64,000 bases of DNA from an uncultured Oscillospiraceae bacterium (GCA_934597255.1 CAKTQV010000010.1:8306-72305); one strand, 5' to 3'. Shown: positions 1-8,119, counted from the first letter of the stretch. Notes: generated by a model not told the origin, from the letters alone. Made by a program: numbers and translations.

Positions 1-143
1 GCGTCTGTGCCGGTCTCGGCGGGGGCTGCGGCCTCTTCGGCCGCTTCCGGCGCGGGGGCCTCGGCTTCCTTTTCCGCTGCGCCGCAGGCGCACAGACTCA
101 GAAGCAGGATGGATGCGAGGAGCAGAGCAACGATCTTTTTCAT
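1..143 (-). CDS. Lipoprotein N-terminus, probably an ABC substrate-binding protein (cut by window edge)
   Basis: Only the first 47 residues are inside the window. They form a lipoprotein signal: MKK start, a Leu/Ile-rich core and a lipobox ending at Cys20 (L-C-A-C), followed by an Ala/Glu/Pro-rich linker. An AGGAGG ribosome site precedes the ATG at 143. The same style of signal and acidic linker is seen in the extracytoplasmic binding protein at 32204-33856, so a transporter binding protein is the likeliest identity. The folded domain is not visible, so this is inference from the leader only. Confidence 0.6.
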   Translation of the reverse strand, partial: MKKIVALLLASILLLSLCACGAAEKEAEAPAPEAAEEAAAPAETGTD

Positions 144-243
144 TATAAATCCTCCTGTTATAATGTTGCTTTTTGCTTCCGGAGGGGCGCGGACTGCCAT
201 GCCGGTCGGGAAACGGCGGACACCTGCCCCACGATGATGTTAA

Positions 244-273
244 TTATAAAATAAACAGAAGTTGTGTGTCTAT
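244..273 (-). promoter_or_regulatory. Putative sigma-A promoter for the lipoprotein gene
   Basis: On the minus strand a TAGACA-like -35 (268-273) and a perfect TATAAT -10 (244-249) are separated by 18 bases, about 100 bases before the lipoprotein start. The rest of the 144-499 gap holds a plus-strand promoter-like site and a hairpin, listed separately. Confidence 0.4.
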
Positions 274-322
274 TGTCGAAATAAATAAGCACTATGCCCG
301 TTTTCTATGTGAACCATTCCTT

Positions 323-351
323 TTGTGCATACTATTTTCCATAATTATATA
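323..351 (+). promoter_or_regulatory. Putative plus-strand sigma-A promoter in the gap before the M20 gene
   Basis: TTGTGC (323-328) and TATATA (346-351) are separated by exactly 17 bases in AT-rich DNA. No plus-strand gene follows; transcription would run into the hairpin at 411-436. This arrangement suggests a short non-coding transcript. Confidence 0.35.
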
Positions 352-357
352 GCGCGG

Positions 358-443
358 CGGTTATTGTCTCGGGCGTTCCGGGTCGGCGGAAAAAGAGACA
401 AAGGCAGCGAAGGGGATGGCGGTATGCCATCCCCTTTGTTCTA
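358..443 (+). ncRNA. Candidate small structured RNA (unverified)
   Basis: The stretch starts about seven bases after a 17-spaced promoter and ends at a hairpin with a T-rich tail. Inside it the arms TTGTCTC (364-370) and GAGACAA (395-401) are perfectly complementary and enclose a C/G-rich loop. A second, strong hairpin (411-436) follows. No open frame with a ribosome site is present. This is a prediction from layout only; I do not recognise an RNA family. Confidence 0.22.
411..436. terminator. Hairpin, likely transcription terminator
   Basis: Ten-base perfect stem AGGGGATGGC/GCCATCCCCT with a five-base loop. A T-rich stretch follows on the plus strand. It also lies just past the stop codon of the minus-strand M20 gene and could end that transcript. 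Confidence 0.5.
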
Positions 444-499
444 TCCTGTCTGCGCCCCCGGCGGGGTGCTTCCCGCCGCTTTGGGCGTTGTCCGCGCGC

Positions 500-1708
500 T
501 CAGGCGCGGTTTTGGAGAAACTCATCCCGGACTGTCTTCAGCAGCGTCCGGTCCGCCAGAAGCTCCAGCGCTACGCACGTCATGGCGCGCACGGCGGCGT
601 GCAGCGCCAGATGTGCCTGCGGGCCGTCCACAACGGACAGCGCCTGCTCCGTGTGAACGTGCACCGGCGCGCCCGGCGGCGCGACCTCCAGATACAGCGT
701 CGGGCAGACGTGGCTGACGTTTCCGATGTCGGACGAGCCGGAGCTGGGCCCGGGGTGATCGAGCGTGTAGTCCGGCTCGATCCCCTGCGCGCGCAGGTGG
801 GCCTCGCCGAGCCGCGAGAGCGTCGGCGCCGGGAGAAGATCGTCCAGCGGAGGGTCCGGCTCCGTGACGGTCAGCGCCGCGCCCGTCATCAGCGCCGCGC
901 CCTGCGCGATGTTCTTGACCTTCTCAATGACTTCGTTGAGATAGGCGCGCTGCTCGGCGCGCACAAAGAATTTCGCGGCGGCCGTTTCCGGGACGACGTT
1001 CGGCGCCGCGCCGCCGTCCGAGACGATGCCGTGCATGCGGACGTCGGGGCGGACGTGCTGGCGCAGCGCGTTGACGCCGGCGAACAGAAGCTGCACCGCG
1101 TCGAGCGCGTTGACGCCGTCCCAGGGGGCGGCGGCGGCGTGGGCCGCCCGGCCGCGGTAGGAAAACTCGAAGCTGTTCATGGCAAGCGCCCGGCAGGCGG
1201 TGTTGGTCTTCGGATGCAGATGGGCCTGAATGGCCGCGGCCGTGTCGTCAAAGACGCCCTCGCGGGCCATGATGACCTTTCCGCCGTAGCTCTCCTCCGC
1301 CGGCGTTCCGACGAGCCGTATCACGGCCCGGATCTCGCCGCGCCGCACCAGCTCCGCCATCACCACGGCGGCTCCGCAGGTCGTCGCGGCGATCCAGTTG
1401 TGGCCGCAGGCATGGGCGGCGCTGCGGCCGTCGCCGCCGTAGCCCGGCAGCGCGTCGTATTCCGCCGGAAAGTCGATCTGCGGCCCGTCCGAGCCGAAGA
1501 CGGCGATGAAGGCGGTGTCCATGCCGCATACGGCCGTCTGCACGGCAAAGCCGCTGCGCCGCATATAGTCCATCAGATAGGCCGCCGATTCGCGCTCCTG
1601 CATCCCAAGCTCCGGGTGCGTGAAAATATAGCGGCTGATCTGCTCCAGCTCGCCGGCGTGCTGCTGTTCGATCTCCTCCGCCAGCCGAAGGACTTTTTTC
1701 AAATTCAT
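500..1708 (-). CDS. M20 family amidohydrolase/peptidase (AbgB/PM20D2-like)
   Basis: A 402-residue metal-dependent amidohydrolase of the M20 family, the group that includes p-aminobenzoyl-glutamate and N-acyl-amino-acid hydrolases. Visible family marks are EYDALPG (Asp85), the metal-binding HACGHN (His99, His103) and the PAEE segment with the catalytic/metal glutamates. Length is typical. I place the start at the ATG at 1708 because GGAG lies eight bases before it; a longer frame opens 14 codons earlier but begins inside the promoter leader without a ribosome site. The gene stands alone between a promoter and a hairpin terminator. The substrate cannot be read from the sequence. Confidence 0.85.
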   Translation of the reverse strand: MNLKKVLRLAEEIEQQHAGELEQISRYIFTHPELGMQERESAAYLMDYMRRSGFAVQTAVCGMDTAFIAVFGSDGPQIDFPAEYDALPGYGGDGRSAAHACGHNWIAATTCGAAVVMAELVRRGEIRAVIRLVGTPAEESYGGKVIMAREGVFDDTAAAIQAHLHPKTNTACRALAMNSFEFSYRGRAAHAAAAPWDGVNALDAVQLLFAGVNALRQHVRPDVRMHGIVSDGGAAPNVVPETAAAKFFVRAEQRAYLNEVIEKVKNIAQGAALMTGAALTVTEPDPPLDDLLPAPTLSRLGEAHLRAQGIEPDYTLDHPGPSSGSSDIGNVSHVCPTLYLEVAPPGAPVHVHTEQALSVVDGPQAHLALHAAVRAMTCVALELLADRTLLKTVRDEFLQNRA

Positions 1709-1753
1709 GGCGATACTCCATCCGTTGTTGCATTTTGATCGGGATTCCATTAA

Positions 1754-1782
1754 AATATATAAGATAAGCGCCGCGATTGCAA
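1754..1782 (-). promoter_or_regulatory. Promoter of the M20 gene
   Basis: On the minus strand TTGCAA (1777-1782) and TATATT (1754-1759) are separated by 17 bases, about 45 bases before the M20 ATG. Confidence 0.55.
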
Positions 1783-1884
1783 GAGCGAGCGCGCGGATAT
1801 CCTGCGCCGGAGGCGGGCGGACGCTTTCGGCGGGACAAACGGGGCGGCCCCGCCGTCGTTTTTCCGACGCCTTTGCGCAAAACG

Positions 1885-1920
1885 GAAAAACGACCGTTAT
1901 CCTTTCGGATGACGGTCGTT
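1885..1920 (-). terminator. Rho-independent terminator of the tRNA unit
   Basis: The arms 1889-1902 and 1907-1920 form a 14-base near-perfect stem with a four-base loop. A run of T follows on the minus strand (1885-1890). It lies directly after tRNA-Tyr. Confidence 0.75.
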
Positions 1921-1922
1921 TC

Positions 1923-2007
1923 TGGTGGGGGAAGGTGGATTCGAACCACCGAAGGCATTGCCAGCAGATTTACAGTCTGTCCCCTTTGGCCACTCGGGAA
2001 TTCCCCC
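1923..2007 (-). tRNA. tRNA-Tyr (anticodon GUA)
   Basis: Minus-strand cloverleaf with a seven-base acceptor stem GGGGGAA/TTCCCCC, discriminator A and encoded CCA. The anticodon loop reads CTGTAAA (anticodon GTA), a long variable arm is present, and the T-loop is GGTTCGAATCC. The 85-nt length with a long variable arm is normal for bacterial tRNA-Tyr. Confidence 0.95.
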
Positions 2008-2048
2008 TTATGAACTTGTCGGCGCGGTGCGGAAGCCTTACCTTGCGG

Positions 2049-2123
2049 TGGAGCTGGTGAAGGGAATCGAACCCCCAACCTACGCATTACAAGTGCGTTG
2101 CTCTACCGTTGAGCTACACCAGC
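2049..2123 (-). tRNA. tRNA-Thr (anticodon UGU)
   Basis: Minus-strand cloverleaf with acceptor stem GCTGGTG/CACCAGC, discriminator T and encoded CCA. The anticodon stem-loop is CGCACTTGTAATGCG with TGT as anticodon, and the T-loop is GGTTCGATTCC. It lies 41 bases upstream of tRNA-Tyr on the same strand and is probably co-transcribed with it. Confidence 0.95.
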
Positions 2124-2142
2124 ACAGGCAGGTAGCCTAAGT

Positions 2143-2171
2143 ATAGTAGCAGACAAGCCGCGGTTTGTCAA
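2143..2171 (-). promoter_or_regulatory. Promoter of the tRNA-Thr/tRNA-Tyr unit
   Basis: On the minus strand a consensus TTGACA (2166-2171) and TACTAT (2143-2148) are separated by 17 bases, ending about 20 bases before the tRNA-Thr 5' end. Confidence 0.75.
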
Positions 2172-2190
2172 CAAAAATTTCGAGGTTCGT

Positions 2191-2529
2191 ATGAAAAATG
2201 TCATCACGCTGCCCGCGGGAAGTCCCGTGCGGGCGATATTCACCATGGACGGCGATTACATGGCGCCGTATATCCGGCCCGGCGAGGCGGTCAGGGTGAG
2301 CTTTGAGCGCCCGGAGCCGGGCGAGTGCGGCCTGTTTGATGCCGGGGGCGAGGCGCTGGTCCGCCAGTACTGCGAGGACAGCTTCGGCAATGTGTACCTG
2401 TTCGCGCTCAACCGCGCCCGGCGGGAGCTGGACCGCCGCTTCCCCGGCGGCGAGGGGCTCGTGTGCCTGGGGCGGCTGCTGCTCGGCCGGCGCGCGCCGC
2501 TGCCGCTGGATTTCGGAGGGGAAGCATGA
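2191..2529 (+). CDS. S24/LexA-peptidase-like domain protein lacking the catalytic pair
   Basis: A 112-residue protein that is essentially one S24-type (LexA/UmuD-like) beta domain with no DNA-binding domain in front. The family's nucleophile motif G-D-S-M-x-P is here G-D-Y-M-A-P, so the serine is Tyr23. The lysine of the general base segment is Arg58 (ALVRQY). Autoproteolysis by the usual Ser/Lys dyad is therefore not expected. A GAGG ribosome site precedes the ATG. The stop overlaps the glycosylase start in ATGA, so the two are translationally coupled. A folding, binding or vestigial role is possible; the function is not known. Confidence 0.6.
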   Translation: MKNVITLPAGSPVRAIFTMDGDYMAPYIRPGEAVRVSFERPEPGECGLFDAGGEALVRQYCEDSFGNVYLFALNRARRELDRRFPGGEGLVCLGRLLLGRRAPLPLDFGGEA

Positions 2530-3053
2530 GCCGGCGGCTCGGACGGCCGGATTATGCCTGGCCGGCGACGGAGCTGGCCCCGGCGCTGCTGGGAAAGCTT
2601 CTGTGCCGGCGGCTCGGCGGAGAGGTGATCCGCGCGCGCATCACGGAGACGGAGTGCTATTACGGCGAGCAGGACAGCGCCTGCCACGCGCACCGGGGCC
2701 GGACAAAGCGCACCGCGACGCTGTATGAGCCCGGCGGAACGGCTTATGTGTATCTGTGCTACGGCATCCACGAAATGCTCAACGTGGTCAGCGGGCCGGA
2801 GGGCCATCCCGAAGCGGTGCTGCTGCGCGGCGTGGAGGGCGCGGACGGGCCGGGCCGGCTGACGAAGCGGCTGGGCGTCGACCGCGCGCTCAACGGGATC
2901 GATCTGGCCGTGTCGGAGGAGCTGTGGATCGAGGACGACGGCGCGGTACCGGAGCGCGAGGCGTCCGAGCGCGTGGGCATCGGCTATGCCGAGCCGGACG
3001 ACCGCGCGCGGCTGTGGCGCTGGCGCGTGATCGGAGACGCGGCCAAAAAATGA
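2526..3053 (+). CDS. mpg: DNA-3-methyladenine glycosylase (Mpg/AAG family)
   Basis: A 175-residue base-excision glycosylase that removes alkylated purines from DNA. The family signature is clear: the ITETECYYG segment carrying the catalytic glutamate, the ACHAHRGRT segment, and YLCYGIHEMLNVV. It is somewhat shorter than the usual 190-210 residues, mainly at the C-terminus. The start at 2526 overlaps the stop of the S24-like gene by four bases (ATGA); a longer frame upstream runs inside that gene and is rejected. Pairing of an alkylation-repair enzyme with an S24-like protein hints at a damage-response link, which is inference. Confidence 0.88.
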   Translation: MSRRLGRPDYAWPATELAPALLGKLLCRRLGGEVIRARITETECYYGEQDSACHAHRGRTKRTATLYEPGGTAYVYLCYGIHEMLNVVSGPEGHPEAVLLRGVEGADGPGRLTKRLGVDRALNGIDLAVSEELWIEDDGAVPEREASERVGIGYAEPDDRARLWRWRVIGDAAKK

Positions 3054-3084
3054 TCTCCGGGACAGGCCCGGAGAAAAGGAAAGA

Positions 3085-3112
3085 GGGGCCCGGAACGTTT
3101 GTTCCGAGCCCC
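3085..3112. terminator. Bidirectional terminator between mpg and rpmB
   Basis: Stem GGGGC-x-CGGAAC / GTTCCG-x-GCCCC with a short loop between two convergent genes. Moderate T tracts follow it. Confidence 0.6.
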
Positions 3113-3125
3113 TTGTTTGAGCAAA

Positions 3126-3314
3126 TCAGACTGCGCGCTCGACCTTGCCGCCGCGAAGGCAGCGCGTGCACACATAAACATGCTTCGGCTGGCCGTCCAC
3201 TATCGCCTTGACGCGCTTGACATTGGGCTTCCAAGTGCGATTAGAGCGCCTGTGGGAATGGCTGACCTTGATGCCGAACGTCACGCCTTTGCCGCAAACC
3301 TCACATTTTGCCAT
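3126..3314 (-). CDS. rpmB: Ribosomal protein L28 (bL28)
   Basis: A 62-residue large-subunit ribosomal protein. It begins MAKCEVCGKG and contains the conserved SHSHRRSNRTWKPN region and YVCTRCLR near the end. It is the four-cysteine, zinc-ribbon form (Cys4, Cys7 plus the C-terminal CxxC), so it should bind zinc. The start at 3314 has AAGGAG nine bases upstream; an in-frame extension further upstream has no ribosome site. It is a single gene, convergent with mpg and divergent from hprK. Confidence 0.95.
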   Translation of the reverse strand: MAKCEVCGKGVTFGIKVSHSHRRSNRTWKPNVKRVKAIVDGQPKHVYVCTRCLRGGKVERAV

Positions 3315-3403
3315 CGAAATCAGCTCCTTCCTGCCGTCTGCAAAATGACAGCTTTCATATAATATCAGACAGAAAAGCAAATTGCAAGCATTATTTTTTC
3401 ATA

Positions 3404-3432
3404 TTGCGAATTTCTTCAAATATGTATACAAT
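3404..3432 (+). promoter_or_regulatory. Promoter of the hprK-yigZ operon
   Basis: TTGCGA (3404-3409) and TACAAT (3427-3432) are separated by 17 bases in AT-rich DNA, 36 bases before the hprK ATG. This is the only good promoter seen before a run of eight overlapping genes. Confidence 0.6.
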
Positions 3433-3468
3433 ATGATTGCAGAATTATAAGCGTCCGGAGGTGCTTTT

Positions 3469-4428
3469 ATGGCCGGAAACTACAGCGTCAGGCTCGCGGA
3501 GGTCGTCGCGCAGTACGACGATCTGCATATAGCCTACGCATCGAGCGATTACGAAACGCGGCTCATCCACTCGGCGGATCTGAACCGGCCGGGACTGCAG
3601 CTGATGGGCTTTTTTGATTATTTCGACGCCGCGCGCATCCAGATCATGGGCAAGGCGGAGATCACGCTGCTGTCGGGCAAAAGCTCCCAGTCGCGTCTGT
3701 CGAGTCTCGGCGAGCTGCTGAGCCGCGGCTGCCCGGTCGTGATCGTGGCGCACGAGCAGGAGGTTTTGCCGGAGCTGCTGGAATCGGCGCGCAAGTTCGA
3801 CGTGACCGTGCTGCGCACGGATGTGGATACCTCCGAGTTTTCCGCCCAGCTCATCGGCACGCTGCGCCGCTTTCTCGCGCCGCGGGAGACGGTGCACGGC
3901 GTTCTGGTGGAGGTCGCCGGCGAGGGGATGCTCATCGTGGGCGATTCGGGCGTCGGAAAATCGGAGACGGCGCTGGAGCTCATCAAGCGCGGCCACCGGC
4001 TCATCGCCGACGATGCCGTGGAGATCCTGCGCACGAGCCGCGTGACGCTGGAGGGACGCGCGCCGCGGGTCATCCAGAACTTCATGGAGCTGCGCGGCGT
4101 GGGCGTGATCGACGTGAAGAGCCTGTTCGGCGAGGGCGCCGTCAAGCCGGAAACGCGCATCGACATGGTCGTGTCGCTGGAGACGTGGAGCAGCGAAAAG
4201 TCCTACGACCGGCTGGGGTTGGAGACGGAGACGACGGACATTCTGGGCGTGTCGCTGCCGAAGGTCACGATCCCGGTCCGCCCCGGGCGGAATCTGGCCG
4301 TCATCCTGGAGGTCACGGCCATCAACAACCGCCAGAAAAAGGCCGGCTACAACGCCGCGCAGGTGCTGGCGCAGCGCGTGGACGAGATCGCGGACGCGGG
4401 AATCGAATTTTCGGGGGACAGATTTTGA
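3469..4428 (+). CDS. hprK: HPr kinase/phosphorylase
   Basis: A 319-residue bifunctional enzyme that phosphorylates and dephosphorylates Ser46 of HPr to control carbon catabolite repression in Firmicutes. The conserved histidine His143 (VHGVLVEV), the P-loop GDSGVGKS (158-165), the DD pair at 181-182 and the family signature ELRGVGVIDVKSLFG (207-221) are all present. Length is normal. A GGAGG site precedes the ATG. It heads an operon with murB (one-base overlap TGATG), an arrangement common in Clostridia. Confidence 0.96.
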   Translation: MAGNYSVRLAEVVAQYDDLHIAYASSDYETRLIHSADLNRPGLQLMGFFDYFDAARIQIMGKAEITLLSGKSSQSRLSSLGELLSRGCPVVIVAHEQEVLPELLESARKFDVTVLRTDVDTSEFSAQLIGTLRRFLAPRETVHGVLVEVAGEGMLIVGDSGVGKSETALELIKRGHRLIADDAVEILRTSRVTLEGRAPRVIQNFMELRGVGVIDVKSLFGEGAVKPETRIDMVVSLETWSSEKSYDRLGLETETTDILGVSLPKVTIPVRPGRNLAVILEVTAINNRQKKAGYNAAQVLAQRVDEIADAGIEFSGDRF

Positions 4429-5333
4429 TGGATAAGCATCTGCTTGCGGATATAAAACGCGCGCTGCCGGCGCTGGAGCTGCGCGAGGAGGAGCCGATGG
4501 CGGCGCACTGCTCGTTCCGCATCGGCGGCCCGGCGGCGGCCATGGCGCTGCCGGCGTCGGCGGAGGAGCTAACGGCGCTGGCCGTGCTGCTGCGCGAAAA
4601 GGGCGTGGAGCCGTTCGTGATGGGAAACGGAACGAACCTGCTCGTGACGGACGGGCCGCTCGACCGCTTCGTGATCAAATGCGGAGCGGCGCTGTCGGCC
4701 ATACATATTAAAGAGGAGTGCGTCACGGCGGAGGCCGGGGCGACGCTGGCGCAGACGGCGGCGGCGGCCCTGGCCGCGGAGCTGACGGGACTGGAGTTCG
4801 CCGCGGGCATCCCCGGCACGGTGGGCGGCGGCGTGAGCATGAACGCCGGAGCCTACGGCGGCGAGCTGAAGGATGTGACGGTGTGGACCGACTATCTGGA
4901 CGGGCAGCTGCGGCTGCGCCGCGCGGAGGGCGAGGCGCAGGGCTTCGCCTACCGCCGCAGCGCGTTTTCCGGCCCGGGATGCATCGTGCTGCGGAGCGGG
5001 ATGCGGCTGACGCGCGGGGAGCACGGGGCCGTCGCCGCCCGGATGCGGGAGCTGGGCGCCAAGCGCCGCGCCAGCCAGCCGCTGGATATGCCGTCCGCCG
5101 GCTCGACGTTCAAGCGCCCCGTGGGCGGCTACGCCGCGGCGCTGATCGACGAGGCGGGGCTCAAGGGCTTCCGGATCGGCGGGGCGCAGGTGTCGGAAAA
5201 GCACGCCGGCTTTGTTGTGAACGCCGGCGGCGCGCGCTTTGACGACGTGCTGGCGCTGATGGAGCATATACAGCAGACCGTGTGGACGCGCAGCGGCATC
5301 CGGCTCGAGCCGGAGGTGCGGATCGTCCGCTGA
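4428..5333 (+). CDS. murB: UDP-N-acetylenolpyruvoylglucosamine reductase
   Basis: A 301-residue FAD enzyme that reduces enolpyruvyl-UDP-GlcNAc to UDP-MurNAc in peptidoglycan synthesis. The FAD-binding segments are GNGTNLLV and GIPGTVGGGVSMNAGAYG. The catalytic serine motif is SAGSTFKRP and the C-terminal glutamate motif is LEPEV. The YRRSAF segment fits the type II form. The start overlaps the hprK stop by one base (TGATG); a longer frame upstream lies inside hprK and is rejected. rapZ follows ten bases later. Confidence 0.95.
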   Translation: MDKHLLADIKRALPALELREEEPMAAHCSFRIGGPAAAMALPASAEELTALAVLLREKGVEPFVMGNGTNLLVTDGPLDRFVIKCGAALSAIHIKEECVTAEAGATLAQTAAAALAAELTGLEFAAGIPGTVGGGVSMNAGAYGGELKDVTVWTDYLDGQLRLRRAEGEAQGFAYRRSAFSGPGCIVLRSGMRLTRGEHGAVAARMRELGAKRRASQPLDMPSAGSTFKRPVGGYAAALIDEAGLKGFRIGGAQVSEKHAGFVVNAGGARFDDVLALMEHIQQTVWTRSGIRLEPEVRIVR

Positions 5334-5343
5334 GGAGAGAGAC

Positions 5344-6204
5344 ATGGAATTTCTGGTCATAACCGGCCTGTCCGGCGCGGGAAAGACCCGCGTGATCGAC
5401 ATCTGCGAGGACATGGGCTATTACTGCGTGGACAATCTGCCCATCGCGCTGATCGACCGCTTCGCGGAGCTGTGTCTGGCCACGCGGGGGCGCTTTGAGC
5501 GCGTGGCCGTGGGGCTGGACGTGCGGGCCAGCCGCGAAATGGGAGAGCTGTCCGCGGCGCTTGACCGGCTGGAGGCGATGGACTGCGGCATGCGCATCCT
5601 GTTCGTGGATGCGAGCGACCGGACGCTGGTGCGCCGGTACAAGGAGACGCGCCGCCCGCATCCGCTGGCGGCCCGGGGACGGACGCTGGCCGAGGCCATC
5701 GCCGCCGACCGCAGCTTCAGCGAGCCGCTGCGCCGGCGCGCCGAGCACGTCATCGACACCACGGGCATGAGTCTGAGCGGGCTGCAGAGCGAGCTGTACG
5801 GTCTTCTCGCGCCCGAGAGCCGCTATTTTTCCGTGAGCGTGTGTGCGTTCGGCTTCAAATACGGCATACCGCCGGAGGCGGATCTGGTCTTCGACGTCCG
5901 CTGTCTGCCGAACCCGTTTTATCAGGACGAGCTGAAGGAGCTGTGCGGGCTGGACAAGCCGGTCGCGGACTTTGTGTTCGGGTTTGAAAATTCCCGCGTG
6001 TTCCGCGACAAGCTCATGGATCTGCTTGCGTTTCTCCTGCCGCGCTATGAGGAGGAGGGACGGCGGGAGCTGACCATCGGCGTCGGCTGCACGGGCGGCC
6101 GCCACCGGAGCGTGGCGATGGCCCGGGCGCTGACGGACGCGCTGGAGGCGCAGGGCTGGGACGCGGCGCTGCGCTGCCGGGATATGGAAAGGAGCGGCGT
6201 ATGA
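5344..6204 (+). CDS. rapZ: RapZ/YvcJ family nucleotide-binding protein
   Basis: A 286-residue P-loop protein with GLSGAGKT at residues 8-15, the ICEDMGYYCVDNLP segment and the C-terminal GCTGGRHRSVA motif that defines the family. In proteobacteria RapZ is an RNA-binding adaptor controlling glucosamine-6-phosphate synthase. In Firmicutes YvcJ hydrolyses GTP and has a less defined role. Its place directly before yvcK and whiA is the classic Gram-positive cluster. It overlaps yvcK by four bases (ATGA). Confidence 0.95.
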   Translation: MEFLVITGLSGAGKTRVIDICEDMGYYCVDNLPIALIDRFAELCLATRGRFERVAVGLDVRASREMGELSAALDRLEAMDCGMRILFVDASDRTLVRRYKETRRPHPLAARGRTLAEAIAADRSFSEPLRRRAEHVIDTTGMSLSGLQSELYGLLAPESRYFSVSVCAFGFKYGIPPEADLVFDVRCLPNPFYQDELKELCGLDKPVADFVFGFENSRVFRDKLMDLLAFLLPRYEEEGRRELTIGVGCTGGRHRSVAMARALTDALEAQGWDAALRCRDMERSGV

Positions 6205-7193
6205 ATCGCTTTATGTGTCCGCGCATCGCGGCCATCGGCGGCGGCACGGGATTGTCCACGATGCTGAGAGGGCTGAAAAACTGCCACGCCGACATCACGG
6301 CGGTCGTCGCCGTCACGGACGACGGCGGCGGGAGCGGCGTTCTGCGGCGGGAGCTGGGCATGCTGCCGCCGGGGGACATCCGCAACTGCATCCTCGCGCT
6401 GGCCAACGCCGAGCCGGCCATGGAGCAGCTGATGAACTACCGCTTCACGGAGGGGAGCCTGGCCGGGCAGAGCCTGGGCAATCTGGTGCTGGCCGCGTTC
6501 AACGAGCTTTCGCCGTCGTTCGACAAGGCGGTGGAGACGATGAGCCAGGTGCTGGCGATCACGGGGCGGGTGCTGCCTGTGACGAACGCGAATCTTGTGC
6601 TGCGCGCCCGCTTCGACAACGGCGAGACGATCTCCGGCGAGACGAGCATCACGGATTATAAAAAGAAAAGCGACGCGCTGATCCGCCGCATGGAGCTCGC
6701 GCCGGCCGGCGCGAAGGCGCTTCCGGCGGTGCTGGAGGCCATCGACCGCGCCGACATGATCGTGCTGGGGCCGGGAAGCCTGTATACGAGCGTGCTGCCG
6801 AATCTGCTGGTCGGCGGCGTGGCGGAGCATATATGCCGGTCGAAGGCGCTGAAGATCTACGTTCTCAATGTCATGACGCAGGACGGCGAAACGGAGCGCT
6901 TCACCGCCGCCGATCATGTCCGCACGCTGTTTGAGCAGAGCGGCGCGAAGCTGTTCGACTGGGTGCTGGCCAACAGCGCGCCGGTCCCGCCGGACGCGAT
7001 CCAGAGCTATTCGGGCGAAAACGCCGCGCCCGTCGCCGTGGACGACGAGGCGCTGACGGCGCTGGGCGTGTCCGTGCTGCGGGCGGAGGTGTCCGGGATG
7101 AAGGGGCGCTTCGTGCGCCACGATCCGCAGGCGCTGGCGGCCGCGCTGATGGATTTTTACCGGCGCAACGCCACAACGAGGGTATTTGGCTGA
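6201..7193 (+). CDS. yvcK: Gluconeogenesis factor YvcK (CofD-like)
   Basis: A 330-residue member of the CofD/YvcK family. The N-terminal IGGGTGLSTMLRGLK and VTDDGGGSGVLR segments and the LPPGDIRNCILALAN segment are typical. In Bacillus and mycobacteria YvcK/CuvA binds UDP-sugars and is needed for growth on gluconeogenic carbon and for cell shape. It sits between rapZ (four-base overlap) and whiA (one-base overlap), so the three are almost certainly one transcription and translation unit. Confidence 0.95.
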   Translation: MNRFMCPRIAAIGGGTGLSTMLRGLKNCHADITAVVAVTDDGGGSGVLRRELGMLPPGDIRNCILALANAEPAMEQLMNYRFTEGSLAGQSLGNLVLAAFNELSPSFDKAVETMSQVLAITGRVLPVTNANLVLRARFDNGETISGETSITDYKKKSDALIRRMELAPAGAKALPAVLEAIDRADMIVLGPGSLYTSVLPNLLVGGVAEHICRSKALKIYVLNVMTQDGETERFTAADHVRTLFEQSGAKLFDWVLANSAPVPPDAIQSYSGENAAPVAVDDEALTALGVSVLRAEVSGMKGRFVRHDPQALAAALMDFYRRNATTRVFG

Positions 7194-8098
7194 TGTCCTT
7201 TTCATCGGAAGTAAAAAACGAGCTGTGCCGGCAGAGCATCGGGAAAAGGTGCTGCGCGCTGGCCGAGGCCTACGGCGCGCTGCTGTACGGCAATTGCTTT
7301 TCCGCCTCGCTCATCCGCTTCATCACCGCGTCGGACGCCTTTGCCCAGCGGCTGCCGAAGCTGTTTTCCCGGGCCTTCGGCGTGGCGTTTGACCAGCTGT
7401 CCGGGACGGAGACGGCGGGCAAGCGCTCTCTGTCCATCACGGACGCGGATAAGATCGCGCGCGTGTTCGACGCGTTCGGCTGCGACGCGGCCTTGCTGCT
7501 GGCGCACCACATCAACCGCCCGGTCGTTGAAAGCGAGTGCGACCGGCAGGCGTTTCTGCGCGGCGCGTTTCTGGCCGGCGGAAGCGTGACAGACCCGGCG
7601 CGGCGGTATCATCTGGAGCTGGCGACGGCGCACGCGGGCGTGTGCCGCGAGACGCACGCGCTGCTGCTGGAGATGGGCTTTGAGCCGAAGGACGCCGCGC
7701 GCGGCGGCGTGCGGCTGACGTATTTCAAGCAGTCGGCGGCCATCGAGGATTTTCTGACGACCATCGGCGCGCCGCTGGGCGCGATGGAGCTGATGCAGGC
7801 GAAGGTGGAAAAGGATATGACCAACGCCATGAACCGGCTGACGAACTGCGACATGGCCAACGCCGACAAGGTCACGCGCTCGGCGGCCGGACAGCTGGAC
7901 GCCATCCGCGCCGTGGAGGCCGGGCCGGGGCTGGACAGTCTGCCGCCGGCGCTGCAGGAGACGGCGCTGCTGCGCATCGCGAACCCGGCCTGCTCGCTGG
8001 CCGATCTGGCGCAGCTGAGCTTTCCGCCGGTCACGAAAAGCTGCATGGCTCACCGGCTGCGCAAGCTGGTGGAATACGCGCAGAAGCTGGAATCGTAA
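7193..8098 (+). CDS. whiA: DNA-binding protein WhiA
   Basis: A 301-residue WhiA. The N-terminal half is the degenerate LAGLIDADG-type domain (FLRGAFLAGGSVTDP) and the C-terminal half is the helix-turn-helix (LPPALQETALLRIANP, SLADLAQLSFPPVTKS). WhiA is needed for sporulation septation in Streptomyces and affects division and chromosome segregation in Bacillus. It overlaps yvcK by one base and is followed 21 bases later by dnaE. Confidence 0.95.
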   Translation: MSFSSEVKNELCRQSIGKRCCALAEAYGALLYGNCFSASLIRFITASDAFAQRLPKLFSRAFGVAFDQLSGTETAGKRSLSITDADKIARVFDAFGCDAALLLAHHINRPVVESECDRQAFLRGAFLAGGSVTDPARRYHLELATAHAGVCRETHALLLEMGFEPKDAARGGVRLTYFKQSAAIEDFLTTIGAPLGAMELMQAKVEKDMTNAMNRLTNCDMANADKVTRSAAGQLDAIRAVEAGPGLDSLPPALQETALLRIANPACSLADLAQLSFPPVTKSCMAHRLRKLVEYAQKLES

Positions 8099-8119
8099 CG
8101 TATCAGACAGGAGACGCCT

